Assembly: GCF_002272795.1 (NCBI RefSeq)
Contig: NZ_MLAT01000015.1
Coordinates: 1 to 32,427 of the forward strand
Origin: Helicobacter sp. 13S00482-2
Lineage (GTDB): Bacteria; Campylobacterota; Campylobacteria; Campylobacterales; Helicobacteraceae
DNA length: 32,427 bases
Direction of reading: 5' to 3'
Position numbers and translations under genes: made by a program
Shown here: positions 1-7,379 of the stretch, one piece after another
Position numbering within the stretch: position 1 is the first letter of the stretch
How the letters are laid out: every line of letters starts with the position of its first letter
The notes under the pieces: generated by a model
The model's input: the letters and a program-made list of their open reading frames with translations, nothing else
Told to the model about the DNA's origin: nothing
The model's database searches: none

Positions 1-20
1 ATAATCTAAAAGATTTTAAA

Positions 21-197
21 AGTTCTAAAAGATTTGCAAGATCTAAGGATTCATAGGATTCTAACAGAGGAGGTTTTTCTCATTGATTTGTTTTTGCTTT
101 AGAAGGATTTGGATTTTACAAGATTCATAAGATCTAAAGATTCTAAAAGATTCATGAGTTCTAAAAAGATTTGCAAGTTCATAGGATTCATAGGATT
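21..197. repeat. Diverged direct repeat pair (21-60 and 157-197)
   Basis: Bases 21-60 and 157-197 share the order AGTTCTAAAA, GATTTGCAAG, then (T)TCATAGGATT, with one inserted A and local changes. Between them lie further partial copies of CTAAAAGATT and AGATTCAT (for example 121-155). This looks like an old tandem or slipped duplication in non-coding DNA. No coding frame or known repeat family was recognised. Confidence 0.55.
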
Positions 198-230
198 GGA
201 CTTTAGATATTACACAAGCAGCACAAAACA

Positions 231-260
231 AACACAATCACCTAAACGTGATGTGTTCTT
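231..260 (+). terminator. Hairpin, possible terminator of an upstream gene
   Basis: AACACAATCAC pairs with GTGATGTGTT across a six-base loop (CTAAAC), giving ten base pairs with one bulged A. It is followed by CTTT, which is a short and imperfect U tract. It could terminate a gene lying left of the window, but the tract is weak and the neighbouring gene is not visible. Confidence 0.3.
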
Positions 261-452
261 TAAACCATCTTAACATTCATTTGGTATTCATTCCGTTATA
301 CCCACTCATTCAATTATTTTTCATAGGACCCAGGGGAGGAATGAATAAGAATGATACCCTCACTTCAAAAACATTTCAATTCAGAACCATAAATAATAAA
401 TATTATCATTGATTATCTATATAGAAAAAATATATTTAAATATTTATTCAAA

Positions 453-461
453 TGTTATAAA
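453..461 (+). promoter_or_regulatory. Extended -10 candidate for the autotransporter gene
   Basis: TGTTATAAA fits the extended -10 form TGnTATAAT with one mismatch, 60 bases before the ATG at 521. The DNA upstream is almost pure A and T, as is usual for Campylobacterota promoters, and there is no clear -35. Two GATAAT words on the opposite strand at 402-416 are possible Fur-type half sites. Confidence 0.35.
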
Positions 462-520
462 TGGAATGCAATTTGTTTAGAATCATGGTATTTAACAACA
501 ATAATTAAGGCAAAAGAGGA

Positions 521-3157
521 ATGAATGGACGCATTTTAATCCTTATTTTTATGTTTATCATTTTTGATCCGCCTTTATCTGGGACTGTTTATGATAAAGA
601 TAGTGATATTTTTTATAATACAAATATTCCAATTGGTGGTACTGGGTTAATGCCATCAGAAAATACTTATATAAATAACAATGCTATTGTTAATATCAAC
701 TTGATAGCTTCGGGAATTGTAAGGGATGATTGGTTTACGGCCGCATTTTTCACAGGCAATGGTCCTACATATAGTTTTAATGGGGATGGACAGATTAATT
801 TTTTCTATGATGGCACACGCATTGGACCTGATCCATTTATGTTTGGATTATTTACTTACAGGAATTCTTCGAGTAGAGGTTATCTTCAAAGCAATATTAT
901 TTTTGATGTGAATGTTTCATTAAGAGTGGCTGATAACTCAAATATTGGTAGAGGTGTATTTGTTGAAAATGGAGCGACTCCAGGTGTTCCTGAGGGGTCT
1001 TTCATCTTCAATAAAAATCTTTTTGTTGATGTCAATAATTCCAAAATTTTCAATTCAACTTTTACTCGAACAATATTTTTTACAGAAAATGCTGCAAAAT
1101 CTAACATATATGTCAATGCAGATCAAAACACCAAAGAGGTTGTTAATCCTAATAATATTATTCAACTAAAAGGAGATATTAAAGTAGGAGATGACACTGA
1201 TTTTTATATGAATCTGACTAATTCAAGTTCATTTTGGATGGGAAAGATTTATCAAGATCCAAGAAGTATATCCTCAAATTTCAATCTCAGGCTTGAAAAT
1301 GGTGCTAAATGGTATCTTACTTCTGATGGCAGTGCTAAGTATTCTACAATCAGGAATCTTATTATTTCCAATCCTTCTATAGATTCATCTACGCGTTTAG
1401 ATCCTTTAAATGAGAAGAATTTTTCTATTGTAGATTTGTTTAAATACGATTCTAGCACTGCACCTGGAATTTACTGTCCTAATGATAATTGTCCTAGAAA
1501 TTTTGATACTTTTTTGCCTAGAATTCTTAAAATTGATGGTATGCTCAGTGGAGAAAATGGTATTTTTAGATTGATGGCAGATATTGGAAGTAGAAAAGTA
1601 GATACAATAAAATTAGGAACTCTTAAAGGGCTACAATATATCCAAATCTATCAAAATCCTACCAAGATTTTCTTAGATGCTAGTGGCAAAAATATGATTG
1701 TGGCTTCTGCAAATAATGTAGATGCAGGAGCTGATTTTAAGGGACTTGCTACGATTATTGGCTTATATGATTATGTTCCAATATTACAGAGGGTTCCAAA
1801 TGGCGGAGGAATACAATGGATATTAGCGAGTTTTGATAACGTTCCTAATCAAACGGCCAAGTCACTTGCTAATATTCTTTATGTTCCTTATCAGATATTT
1901 CGTCTTGAAGGCGATTCTGCACATACACGCATAGATGATATGATCTATCCCCCCACTCTTAATGGTCTATGGGCAAAGGTATATGGAGGAGGGATTTATG
2001 CAAAGCAACCTTATGGGGCTAAAACCACTCAAAATCTGTTTTATAACTTTCAAGGAGGTTATGATAAAGGAGAAGTATATGATCAGGAGAGATATTTTTA
2101 TGGAGGCTCTCTTGATTATACCAAAATGAATATACAAGATGATGGATTTCAGGGACATTCAAATTCCTTAGGTATGGGTGTTTATGGGGGATATGTGAAT
2201 GAAAAAGGGTGGATTTTAGATGCAAATGTGAAATATGTTTATAGTAATATTTATGCCAATCTGATTCAAGCAGATCATCCTCTTGATTTTGGAAATCATA
2301 TCTTTTTGCTTAGCGCTAAGGTGGGGTATAATTTTTATCCTTTCTATCACACTAGAACAAAAACTATCGAAAAGTGCATACAAAAAGTTTTCTGCAGAAA
2401 CGATATTGAAAAAGTGAAAGTTAGAGATGAAAGCATCTATATTCAACCTTATTTTACTCTCACTCCTGGAATGATACTTGGAAGGAAGAATATCAATTTT
2501 GAAGATAAACAATCTCATTCTAATGTTAGCGCACATCTTCATTTTAGTCCTACGCTTATCACAAAGCTTGGTTTGGCATTGAACAAGCGTTATGATTATT
2601 TGTATTCTGCTTTGAATCTTAGAGGATTGGTTGAATATAGTAATGATATGAATTTGGGAGGAAATGTTACATTAGTAGATGATGCGAATATTCCTTTGTA
2701 TATTGATAATAAAACAATAGATAATCGATTGGGCTTAGGAGGAGGAGTGGATTGGATGTTTTTCAATGATAGTTTGAAATTTCACACAGATTTTAAAACT
2801 GAATTTTTTGGGCATATCAATACTTATTGGCTACTTTCAGCTGGAATTTCTTACAAATTTGGCCAAAAAGCACCTAGAACTTATAAATCTCTAAATCTAA
2901 GACCGATGCCTCCAAAACCTCAAAAAGTGACTCCTAAAAAGTATTTCAGTCCCTATAATGAAAGACAAGAAGCTAAAGATAAAACTTTCTATGACAATAA
3001 TCATTTCAAAGATTATGGGGGAGATAAAAAACAGATCATGCAGAAAAAACAAAAAGAACAGCAAGAAAAACAAGAAGAACAAAAAAGAAGGGAAAATAAA
3101 ATCACTCCCTTGAAGGCTTGGGAAAGCACTAGACCCGTGCCAAGAGTTCGTGAGTAG
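521..3157 (+). CDS. Autotransporter (type V secretion) with C-terminal beta-barrel and extra tail
   Basis: This 878-residue protein is probably secreted to the surface by its own outer-membrane barrel. An N-terminal hydrophobic segment (residues about 3-21) serves as a signal peptide. Residues about 25-470 are Asn/Ser/Gly-rich and beta-rich, as in autotransporter passengers. Residues about 480-780 resemble an autotransporter barrel, beginning near LNGLWAKVYGGG, rich in alternating aromatic/Gly strands, and reaching a typical terminal strand SAGISYKF at 773-780. Unusually, 98 more residues follow: a Pro/Lys-rich stretch and then a Lys/Gln/Glu-rich, probably helical segment. Two Cys lie in the loop near KCIQKVFC. 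AAGAGGA sits directly against the ATG, closer than normal; AAGG at 507-510 is an alternative site. The passenger was not matched to a named family such as VacA, so its role (adhesin, toxin or other) is unknown. Confidence 0.8.
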   Translation: MNGRILILIFMFIIFDPPLSGTVYDKDSDIFYNTNIPIGGTGLMPSENTYINNNAIVNINLIASGIVRDDWFTAAFFTGNGPTYSFNGDGQINFFYDGTRIGPDPFMFGLFTYRNSSSRGYLQSNIIFDVNVSLRVADNSNIGRGVFVENGATPGVPEGSFIFNKNLFVDVNNSKIFNSTFTRTIFFTENAAKSNIYVNADQNTKEVVNPNNIIQLKGDIKVGDDTDFYMNLTNSSSFWMGKIYQDPRSISSNFNLRLENGAKWYLTSDGSAKYSTIRNLIISNPSIDSSTRLDPLNEKNFSIVDLFKYDSSTAPGIYCPNDNCPRNFDTFLPRILKIDGMLSGENGIFRLMADIGSRKVDTIKLGTLKGLQYIQIYQNPTKIFLDASGKNMIVASANNVDAGADFKGLATIIGLYDYVPILQRVPNGGGIQWILASFDNVPNQTAKSLANILYVPYQIFRLEGDSAHTRIDDMIYPPTLNGLWAKVYGGGIYAKQPYGAKTTQNLFYNFQGGYDKGEVYDQERYFYGGSLDYTKMNIQDDGFQGHSNSLGMGVYGGYVNEKGWILDANVKYVYSNIYANLIQADHPLDFGNHIFLLSAKVGYNFYPFYHTRTKTIEKCIQKVFCRNDIEKVKVRDESIYIQPYFTLTPGMILGRKNINFEDKQSHSNVSAHLHFSPTLITKLGLALNKRYDYLYSALNLRGLVEYSNDMNLGGNVTLVDDANIPLYIDNKTIDNRLGLGGGVDWMFFNDSLKFHTDFKTEFFGHINTYWLLSAGISYKFGQKAPRTYKSLNLRPMPPKPQKVTPKKYFSPYNERQEAKDKTFYDNNHFKDYGGDKKQIMQKKQKEQQEKQEEQKRRENKITPLKAWESTRPVPRVRE

Positions 3158-3161
3158 GATT

Positions 3162-3175
3162 TTGACATATATCAA
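3162..3175 (+). promoter_or_regulatory. FNR/CRP-type operator upstream of napA
   Basis: TTGACATATATCAA matches nine of the ten defined bases of the FNR consensus TTGAT-N4-ATCAA. It lies just after the autotransporter stop codon. Its centre (3168.5) is about 41.5 bases upstream of a start site near 3210 predicted from the TACAAT element at 3198-3203, which is the classic class II activator position. FNR-family control of nap genes is well known elsewhere. The actual regulator here is inferred and is not encoded in the window. Confidence 0.6.
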
Positions 3176-3197
3176 GTTTTGAGTTTATTATCAGATA

Positions 3198-3203
3198 TAC
3201 AAT
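3198..3203 (+). promoter_or_regulatory. Candidate -10 element of the nap operon
   Basis: TACAAT (or the overlapping TATACA at 3196-3201) is the best -10 in the 74-base gap before napA. No -35 is seen at the expected place, which fits activation from the FNR-like site directly upstream. Confidence 0.4.
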
Positions 3204-3204
3204 C

Positions 3205-3224
3205 TTTATGCTAAAAAGCATAAA
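3205..3224 (+). promoter_or_regulatory. Perfect inverted repeat in the napA leader
   Basis: TTTATGC and GCATAAA are separated by six bases (TAAAAA), forming a seven-base-pair hairpin. Its right arm includes the first A residues of the AAAGGAG ribosome binding site (3222-3228). If the message starts near 3210 the left arm would be truncated, so its activity depends on the true start site. It could otherwise be a DNA operator. Confidence 0.4.
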
Positions 3225-3234
3225 GGAGAAGATG

Positions 3235-6024
3235 ATGCCTCAAGAATTTAATAGAAGAGATTTTATCAAAGCCGTTGCTATAGCCTCAGCGGCTTCAAGT
3301 GCAGGATTGAGTATACCTCAAGCACTCAGTGCAAATGCACAATCTGCCCAAAAAGATTGGAAATGGGATAAGGCTGTGTGTAGGTTTTGTGGTACTGGAT
3401 GTGGGATTATGGTGGCCACAAAAGATAAAAAAATCATCGCTGTTAAAGGAGATGTTAATGCTCCTGTGAATGCTGGACTCAATTGCATCAAGGGGTATTT
3501 TTGTGCGAAGATTATGTATGGAGAAGATAGGCTTACAGAGCCGCTTTTGCGTGTGAATTCTAAGGGCGAGTTTGACAAAAAAGGGAAATTTGTTCCTGTG
3601 AGTTGGCAGAGAGCTTTTGATGAAATGGAAAAACAATTTCGCAAAACCTACAATGAGTTAGGCCCTAAAGGCGTGGCTCTTATGGCAAGTGGTCAGCATA
3701 CTATTCCTGAAGGTTATGCGTGTGTGAAGCTAATGAAGGCAGGTTTTAGGAGTAATAATTTAGATCCCAATGCAAGACATTGTATGGCAAGTGCAGTCAT
3801 AGGTTTTATGCAAACTTTTGGTATAGATGAGCCTGCAGGTTGCTATGATGATATTGAGCTCACTGATACGGTTGTGACTTGGGGTGCAAACATGGCTGAA
3901 ATGCATCCGATTTTATGGAGTCGTGTTACAGATAGAAAGCTCAATAATCCCTCAAAAGTGAAGATTATTAATTTGAGTACCTACACAAATAGGACTTCAG
4001 ATATTGCTGATATTGAAATTGTATTTAAGCCCTCCACAGACTTAGCTATCTGGAATTATATTGCTAGAGAGATTGTCTATAACCATCCAGAGGCTATAGA
4101 CAAGAATTTTGTGAAAGAGAACTGTGTTTTTAGCACAGGAGTTGTGAATATTGGCTATGGAATGCGAAACAATCCTGATCATAAAAGTTTTAGTAATGCA
4201 GAAAAAGAGACCCTCAAAAAAGAACTCAAGAAAAATTTGAGTGAAAATGAAGCCATTGCATTGCAGTATTTAGGAATGAAAGCAGGGCAAGAGATGAAAA
4301 TGGAAAATGTTTCTAAAGCAGATGCTCATTGGGAGATTTCTTTTGCTGATTTTAAAAAGGCATTGGAGCCTTATACGTTAGATTTTGTAGCAAGTCTAGC
4401 TAAAGGGAATGAGGATGAAAGTATTGAAGATTTTAAACAAAAACTTCATGCTCTTGCTAATTTTTATATTGAAAAAAATAGAAAAGTGATTAGTTTTTGG
4501 ACAATGGGATTCAATCAACATCAAAGAGGTTCTTGGGTAAATGAACAGAGCTATATGGTTCATATGCTACTTGGAAAACAAGCTAAACCTGGAAATGGAG
4601 CATTTTCTCTCACAGGACAGCCTAGTGCTTGTGGGACTGCTAGAGAGGTAGGGACATTTTCTCATAGACTTCCAGCGGATATGGTGGTCAATAATCCAAA
4701 ACATCGCGAGATTGCGGAAAAAATTTGGAATCTTCCTGCAGGAACGATTAATCCAAAGCCTGGTTCTCCATATTTGAATATGATGAGGGATATTGAAGAT
4801 GGAAAGATTAAATGGGTATGGGTGGCAGTGAATAATCCTTGGCAAAATACTGCTAATGCAAATCATTGGATTAAAGCAGCTAGAGAAATGGATAATTTTA
4901 TTGTTGTGAGTGATTGTTATCCAGGAATTTCTGCAAAAGTTGCAGATCTTATTTTGCCTAGTGCGATGATTTATGAGAAGTGGGGTGCTTATGGTAATGC
5001 AGAGCGTAGGACACAGCATTGGAAACAACAAGTTCTTCCTTTAGGGAATGCGATGAGTGATACTTGGCAGATTTTTGAATTTGCTAAACGTTTTAAAATC
5101 AAAGATATTTGGGATAGAGAAGATGAAGAACTCTCGCTTAAATCGGTTTTAGATCAAGCACAAAAAATGGGCTATAGCCCTGATGATACGCTTTTTGATG
5201 TGCTTTTTGCAAACAAAAATGCAAAGAGCTTTACCCTAAAAGAGAGATTATTGCAAGATGGAGCTATCAACTCTGAAGTTCTTGGAGATGAGCGAAATGT
5301 TATCGGTACTGATGGGAAACCTTTTGAGGGCTATGGATTTTTTGTGCAGAAATACCTTTGGGAAGAATATAGAAAGTTTGGCGTAGGACATGGCCATGAT
5401 CTAGCAGAATTTGATATTTATCATCAGGTGCGAGGACTCAGATGGCCAGTAGTGGATGGCAAGGAAACAAAATGGAGATTCAATGCCAAATATGATCCTT
5501 ATGTTAAAAAACTTGGAGATGGAAAAGAGTTTGCTTTTTATGGTAACAAAGAAGCTTCTTTGAATCAGGGTGATTTAATAAAACCTACTGATACAAAGGT
5601 ATCCATACATAATAAAGCAAAAATATTTTTCCGTCCTTATATGGATCCTTGTGAAATGCCCGATGAAGCATATCCGATGTGGCTTTGTACAGGAAGAGTG
5701 CTAGAGCATTGGCATAGTGGAACGATGACAATGAGGGTACCTGAACTTTATAAGGCCATGCCAGAGGCTTTATGTTATATGAATCCTGATGATGCACAAA
5801 AAAATAATTTCAAACAAGGTGAAGTGATTTGGGTGGAGAGCAGGAGAGGAAAGGTTAAGGCAAGAATTGATATTAGAGGAAGAAATAGACCTCCAAAAGG
5901 TTTGGTTTATGTTCCATGGTTTGATGAGAATGTGTATATCAATAAAGTCTGTTTAGATGCGACTTGCCCACTTTCTAAGCAAACTGATTTTAAAAAATGT
6001 GCTGTAAAAGTTTATAAGGCATAA
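3235..6024 (+). CDS. napA: Periplasmic nitrate reductase, catalytic subunit NapA
   Basis: NapA reduces nitrate to nitrite in the periplasm using a bis-molybdopterin guanine dinucleotide cofactor and one [4Fe-4S] cluster. From the chosen start the protein has 929 residues, close to the family's usual ~925-930 in Campylobacterota. A twin-arginine signal begins with RRDFIK at residues 7-12, consistent with folded export by Tat. Cluster ligands C49, C52, C56 and C84 form C-x2-C-x3-C-x27-C. The ARHCMAS motif supplies the probable Mo-ligand Cys at 183. The ATG at 3235 lies six bases after AAAGGAG. The ATG at 3232 is also possible, while the one at 3208 falls inside the leader hairpin and upstream of the ribosome binding site. 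It is the first gene of a nap cluster. Confidence 0.97.
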   Translation: MPQEFNRRDFIKAVAIASAASSAGLSIPQALSANAQSAQKDWKWDKAVCRFCGTGCGIMVATKDKKIIAVKGDVNAPVNAGLNCIKGYFCAKIMYGEDRLTEPLLRVNSKGEFDKKGKFVPVSWQRAFDEMEKQFRKTYNELGPKGVALMASGQHTIPEGYACVKLMKAGFRSNNLDPNARHCMASAVIGFMQTFGIDEPAGCYDDIELTDTVVTWGANMAEMHPILWSRVTDRKLNNPSKVKIINLSTYTNRTSDIADIEIVFKPSTDLAIWNYIAREIVYNHPEAIDKNFVKENCVFSTGVVNIGYGMRNNPDHKSFSNAEKETLKKELKKNLSENEAIALQYLGMKAGQEMKMENVSKADAHWEISFADFKKALEPYTLDFVASLAKGNEDESIEDFKQKLHALANFYIEKNRKVISFWTMGFNQHQRGSWVNEQSYMVHMLLGKQAKPGNGAFSLTGQPSACGTAREVGTFSHRLPADMVVNNPKHREIAEKIWNLPAGTINPKPGSPYLNMMRDIEDGKIKWVWVAVNNPWQNTANANHWIKAAREMDNFIVVSDCYPGISAKVADLILPSAMIYEKWGAYGNAERRTQHWKQQVLPLGNAMSDTWQIFEFAKRFKIKDIWDREDEELSLKSVLDQAQKMGYSPDDTLFDVLFANKNAKSFTLKERLLQDGAINSEVLGDERNVIGTDGKPFEGYGFFVQKYLWEEYRKFGVGHGHDLAEFDIYHQVRGLRWPVVDGKETKWRFNAKYDPYVKKLGDGKEFAFYGNKEASLNQGDLIKPTDTKVSIHNKAKIFFRPYMDPCEMPDEAYPMWLCTGRVLEHWHSGTMTMRVPELYKAMPEALCYMNPDDAQKNNFKQGEVIWVESRRGKVKARIDIRGRNRPPKGLVYVPWFDENVYINKVCLDATCPLSKQTDFKKCAVKVYKA

Positions 6025-6035
6025 GGGAGGATAAG

Positions 6036-6566
6036 ATGAAATTCAAAATATTGGCTTTAGTCAGCTTGTGTGTATTTTTTTTGGCGTGTTCAGATGGTGG
6101 TAAAAAAATAGATGGGTTCGGTGATGATTCTTTGGGGCTTAGAAAAACTTCTTTGCAAGATGAAAACAGTGTTCAACTTAGAGATTTTCAATACACTCAA
6201 ACTCCAGCAGGAGAGTCAGAAATAATAGAGCGATCTTATGAAAATGCTCCTCCTTTGATACCTCATAATACAGAGGGGATGCTTGATATCACTCAAGATA
6301 ATAATATGTGCCTTAGTTGTCATTCTGCAGATGTCGCACAATCAGTAGGGGCAACCCCTGTTCCTAAATCTCACATGTATGATTTGAGAAATCACAAAAT
6401 AATCAAAGATGGTATCACACAAGCTCGGTATAACTGCACCCAGTGCCATGTTCCTCAAAGTGATTTAAAACCATTAGTAAAAAACTCTTTCACTCCTATA
6501 TTTCGTAGTGATAGAGAAAAAACAAGATCAAATCTATTGGATGTTATCAATGAAGGTGTGAAATAA
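6036..6566 (+). CDS. napB: Dihaem cytochrome c NapB, electron donor to NapA
   Basis: NapB passes electrons to NapA in the periplasm. The 176-residue protein has two haem c attachment motifs, CLSCH (92-96) and CTQCH (134-138). H77 (in LIPH) and H113 (in PKSH) are likely distal haem ligands. The segment around APPLIPH and the RYNCTQCHVPQ region are typical of the family. The N-terminus is hydrophobic and reads VFFLAC at 13-18, followed by Ser-Asp-Gly-Gly; this resembles a lipoprotein signal with C18 as the lipidated residue, though Phe at -3 is less usual. GGGAGG precedes the start. It lies 11 bases after napA, where napG and napH often lie in relatives. Confidence 0.93.
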   Translation: MKFKILALVSLCVFFLACSDGGKKIDGFGDDSLGLRKTSLQDENSVQLRDFQYTQTPAGESEIIERSYENAPPLIPHNTEGMLDITQDNNMCLSCHSADVAQSVGATPVPKSHMYDLRNHKIIKDGITQARYNCTQCHVPQSDLKPLVKNSFTPIFRSDREKTRSNLLDVINEGVK

Positions 6567-7019
6567 ATGCACTCAAGAAGGGATTTTTTTGCCTTAAAGA
6601 AGACGCGTGCTTTTATATCCCTCCCTTATGTGAAAAAAAATACACATACTTGCACAAAATGCGAGGGGTATTGTGTGGGCGTGTGCGATGAGGGTATTAT
6701 TTTTAAAAAAGAAGGTGGAATTCCTTATTTGGATTTTACAAATAGTGGGTGTGTGTTTTGCAGAAAATGTGCGTTTGTGTGCCAAGAAGAAAAGAAAGGT
6801 GTTCTAGATCCTGCTATGGAAGATAAAATAGTGGGGAAGGCCAAAATTGATATATCTTCTTGTTTGGCTTATTCAAAGGTGGTTTGTCTATCGTGCAAAG
6901 ATATCTGCAATGGTTTTATTAAATTTAGCGGAATGTTTTATCCAGAGGTTCTTGATGATTGTAATGCTTGTGGGTTGTGTGTGAGTGTGTGCCCACAAGG
7001 AGCGATCAGTATTGTTTAG
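6567..7019 (+). CDS. napF: NapF, ferredoxin-type iron-sulfur protein
   Basis: This 150-residue protein is Cys-rich with several cluster-binding motifs: CTKCEGYCVGVC near residue 29, CVFCRKCAFVC near 62, a middle group (CLAYSKVVCLSCKDIC), and a classic CNACGLCVSVCPQ at the C-terminus. Such proteins are cytoplasmic and help mature or load NapA before Tat export. It begins SRRDFF, which looks like a twin-arginine motif but is followed by Lys-rich sequence with no hydrophobic core, so export is unlikely. The ATG follows the napB stop codon directly, with AAGG ten bases upstream, suggesting coupled translation. Confidence 0.88.
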   Translation: MHSRRDFFALKKTRAFISLPYVKKNTHTCTKCEGYCVGVCDEGIIFKKEGGIPYLDFTNSGCVFCRKCAFVCQEEKKGVLDPAMEDKIVGKAKIDISSCLAYSKVVCLSCKDICNGFIKFSGMFYPEVLDDCNACGLCVSVCPQGAISIV

Positions 7020-7036
7020 ATTTTAGAAGGAAAAAA

Positions 7037-7369
7037 ATGAATATTTCAAGTGTTATTCTTAAGGTCAATCCAGAATATTTAGATTCAATAATCCAAGATA
7101 TTGATGGTATAAATGGGGTTGAAGTTGCTATGTCTGAGAGTGGTATTATCATCGCTACAATAGAGGCTATTGATTCTAGCGAAGAGATTTCTATTTTTAA
7201 GCAACTACAGGAAATTAAAGGGGTATTTTCTGTTAATGTTCATTGTTCGTATTTTGAAGATGAAACTGAAAAATTACTTTCAGCAGAGGAAATCTCAAGA
7301 CTTATAGAAGAATCAGACTCCAAAGATATTTCTTACAAAGGCAATCCTGATTTTTGGATAGAAAAGTGA
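7037..7369 (+). CDS. napD: NapD, chaperone for NapA
   Basis: NapD-family proteins bind the NapA Tat signal peptide and support its maturation. The gene encodes 110 residues beginning MNISSVILKVNPEYLD. The pattern of a first beta strand, a helix, then GINGVEV and a strand SGIIIATIEA fits the small ferredoxin-like fold of the family, and the Glu/Asp-rich tail is variable. The start at 7037 follows AGAAGG at 7025-7030. A longer in-frame reading from 6968 overlaps napF and has no support. It is the last gene of the cluster and converges with trmA ten bases on; I saw no terminator between them. Confidence 0.85.
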   Translation: MNISSVILKVNPEYLDSIIQDIDGINGVEVAMSESGIIIATIEAIDSSEEISIFKQLQEIKGVFSVNVHCSYFEDETEKLLSAEEISRLIEESDSKDISYKGNPDFWIEK

Positions 7370-7379
7370 ATTAGAGAGT

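Larger units (their letters stand above)
1..520. other. Non-coding leader with short AT-rich repeats
   Basis: No convincing gene is present. Bases 1-200 are built from short iterated words such as CTAAAAGATT, GATTCATAGGATT and GATTTGCAAG, with stop codons in the frames I checked. Bases 231-257 form a hairpin. Bases 341-412 could encode a 23-residue peptide behind a purine-rich GGGGAGGA, but the spacing to its ATG is too short for a normal ribosome binding site. The final ~130 bases carry the probable promoter and leader of the autotransporter gene. Confidence 0.6.

Noticed and set aside
1-200. Repeats as a CRISPR array
   Set aside because: Units are imperfect, not evenly spaced, and have no unique spacers of constant length; no cas genes are present.
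2897-3175. Minus-strand frame with a Phe/Leu-rich hydrophobic run
   Set aside because: It is the antisense of the Lys/Glu-rich autotransporter tail; the hydrophobicity is simply the complement of AAG/GAA codons.
4567-5031. 154-codon open frame on the minus strand within napA
   Set aside because: It has no ribosome binding site or recognisable protein features and lies wholly opposite a well-conserved gene.
6570-6600. Twin-arginine motif SRRDFF at the NapF N-terminus as an export signal
   Set aside because: No hydrophobic core follows, the next residues are basic, and NapF proteins act in the cytoplasm.
6968-7036. Longer N-terminus for NapD starting inside napF
   Set aside because: The added residues (MWVVCECVPTRSDQYC...) are the out-of-frame reading of the NapF cluster motif, and the good ribosome binding site is at 7025-7030.
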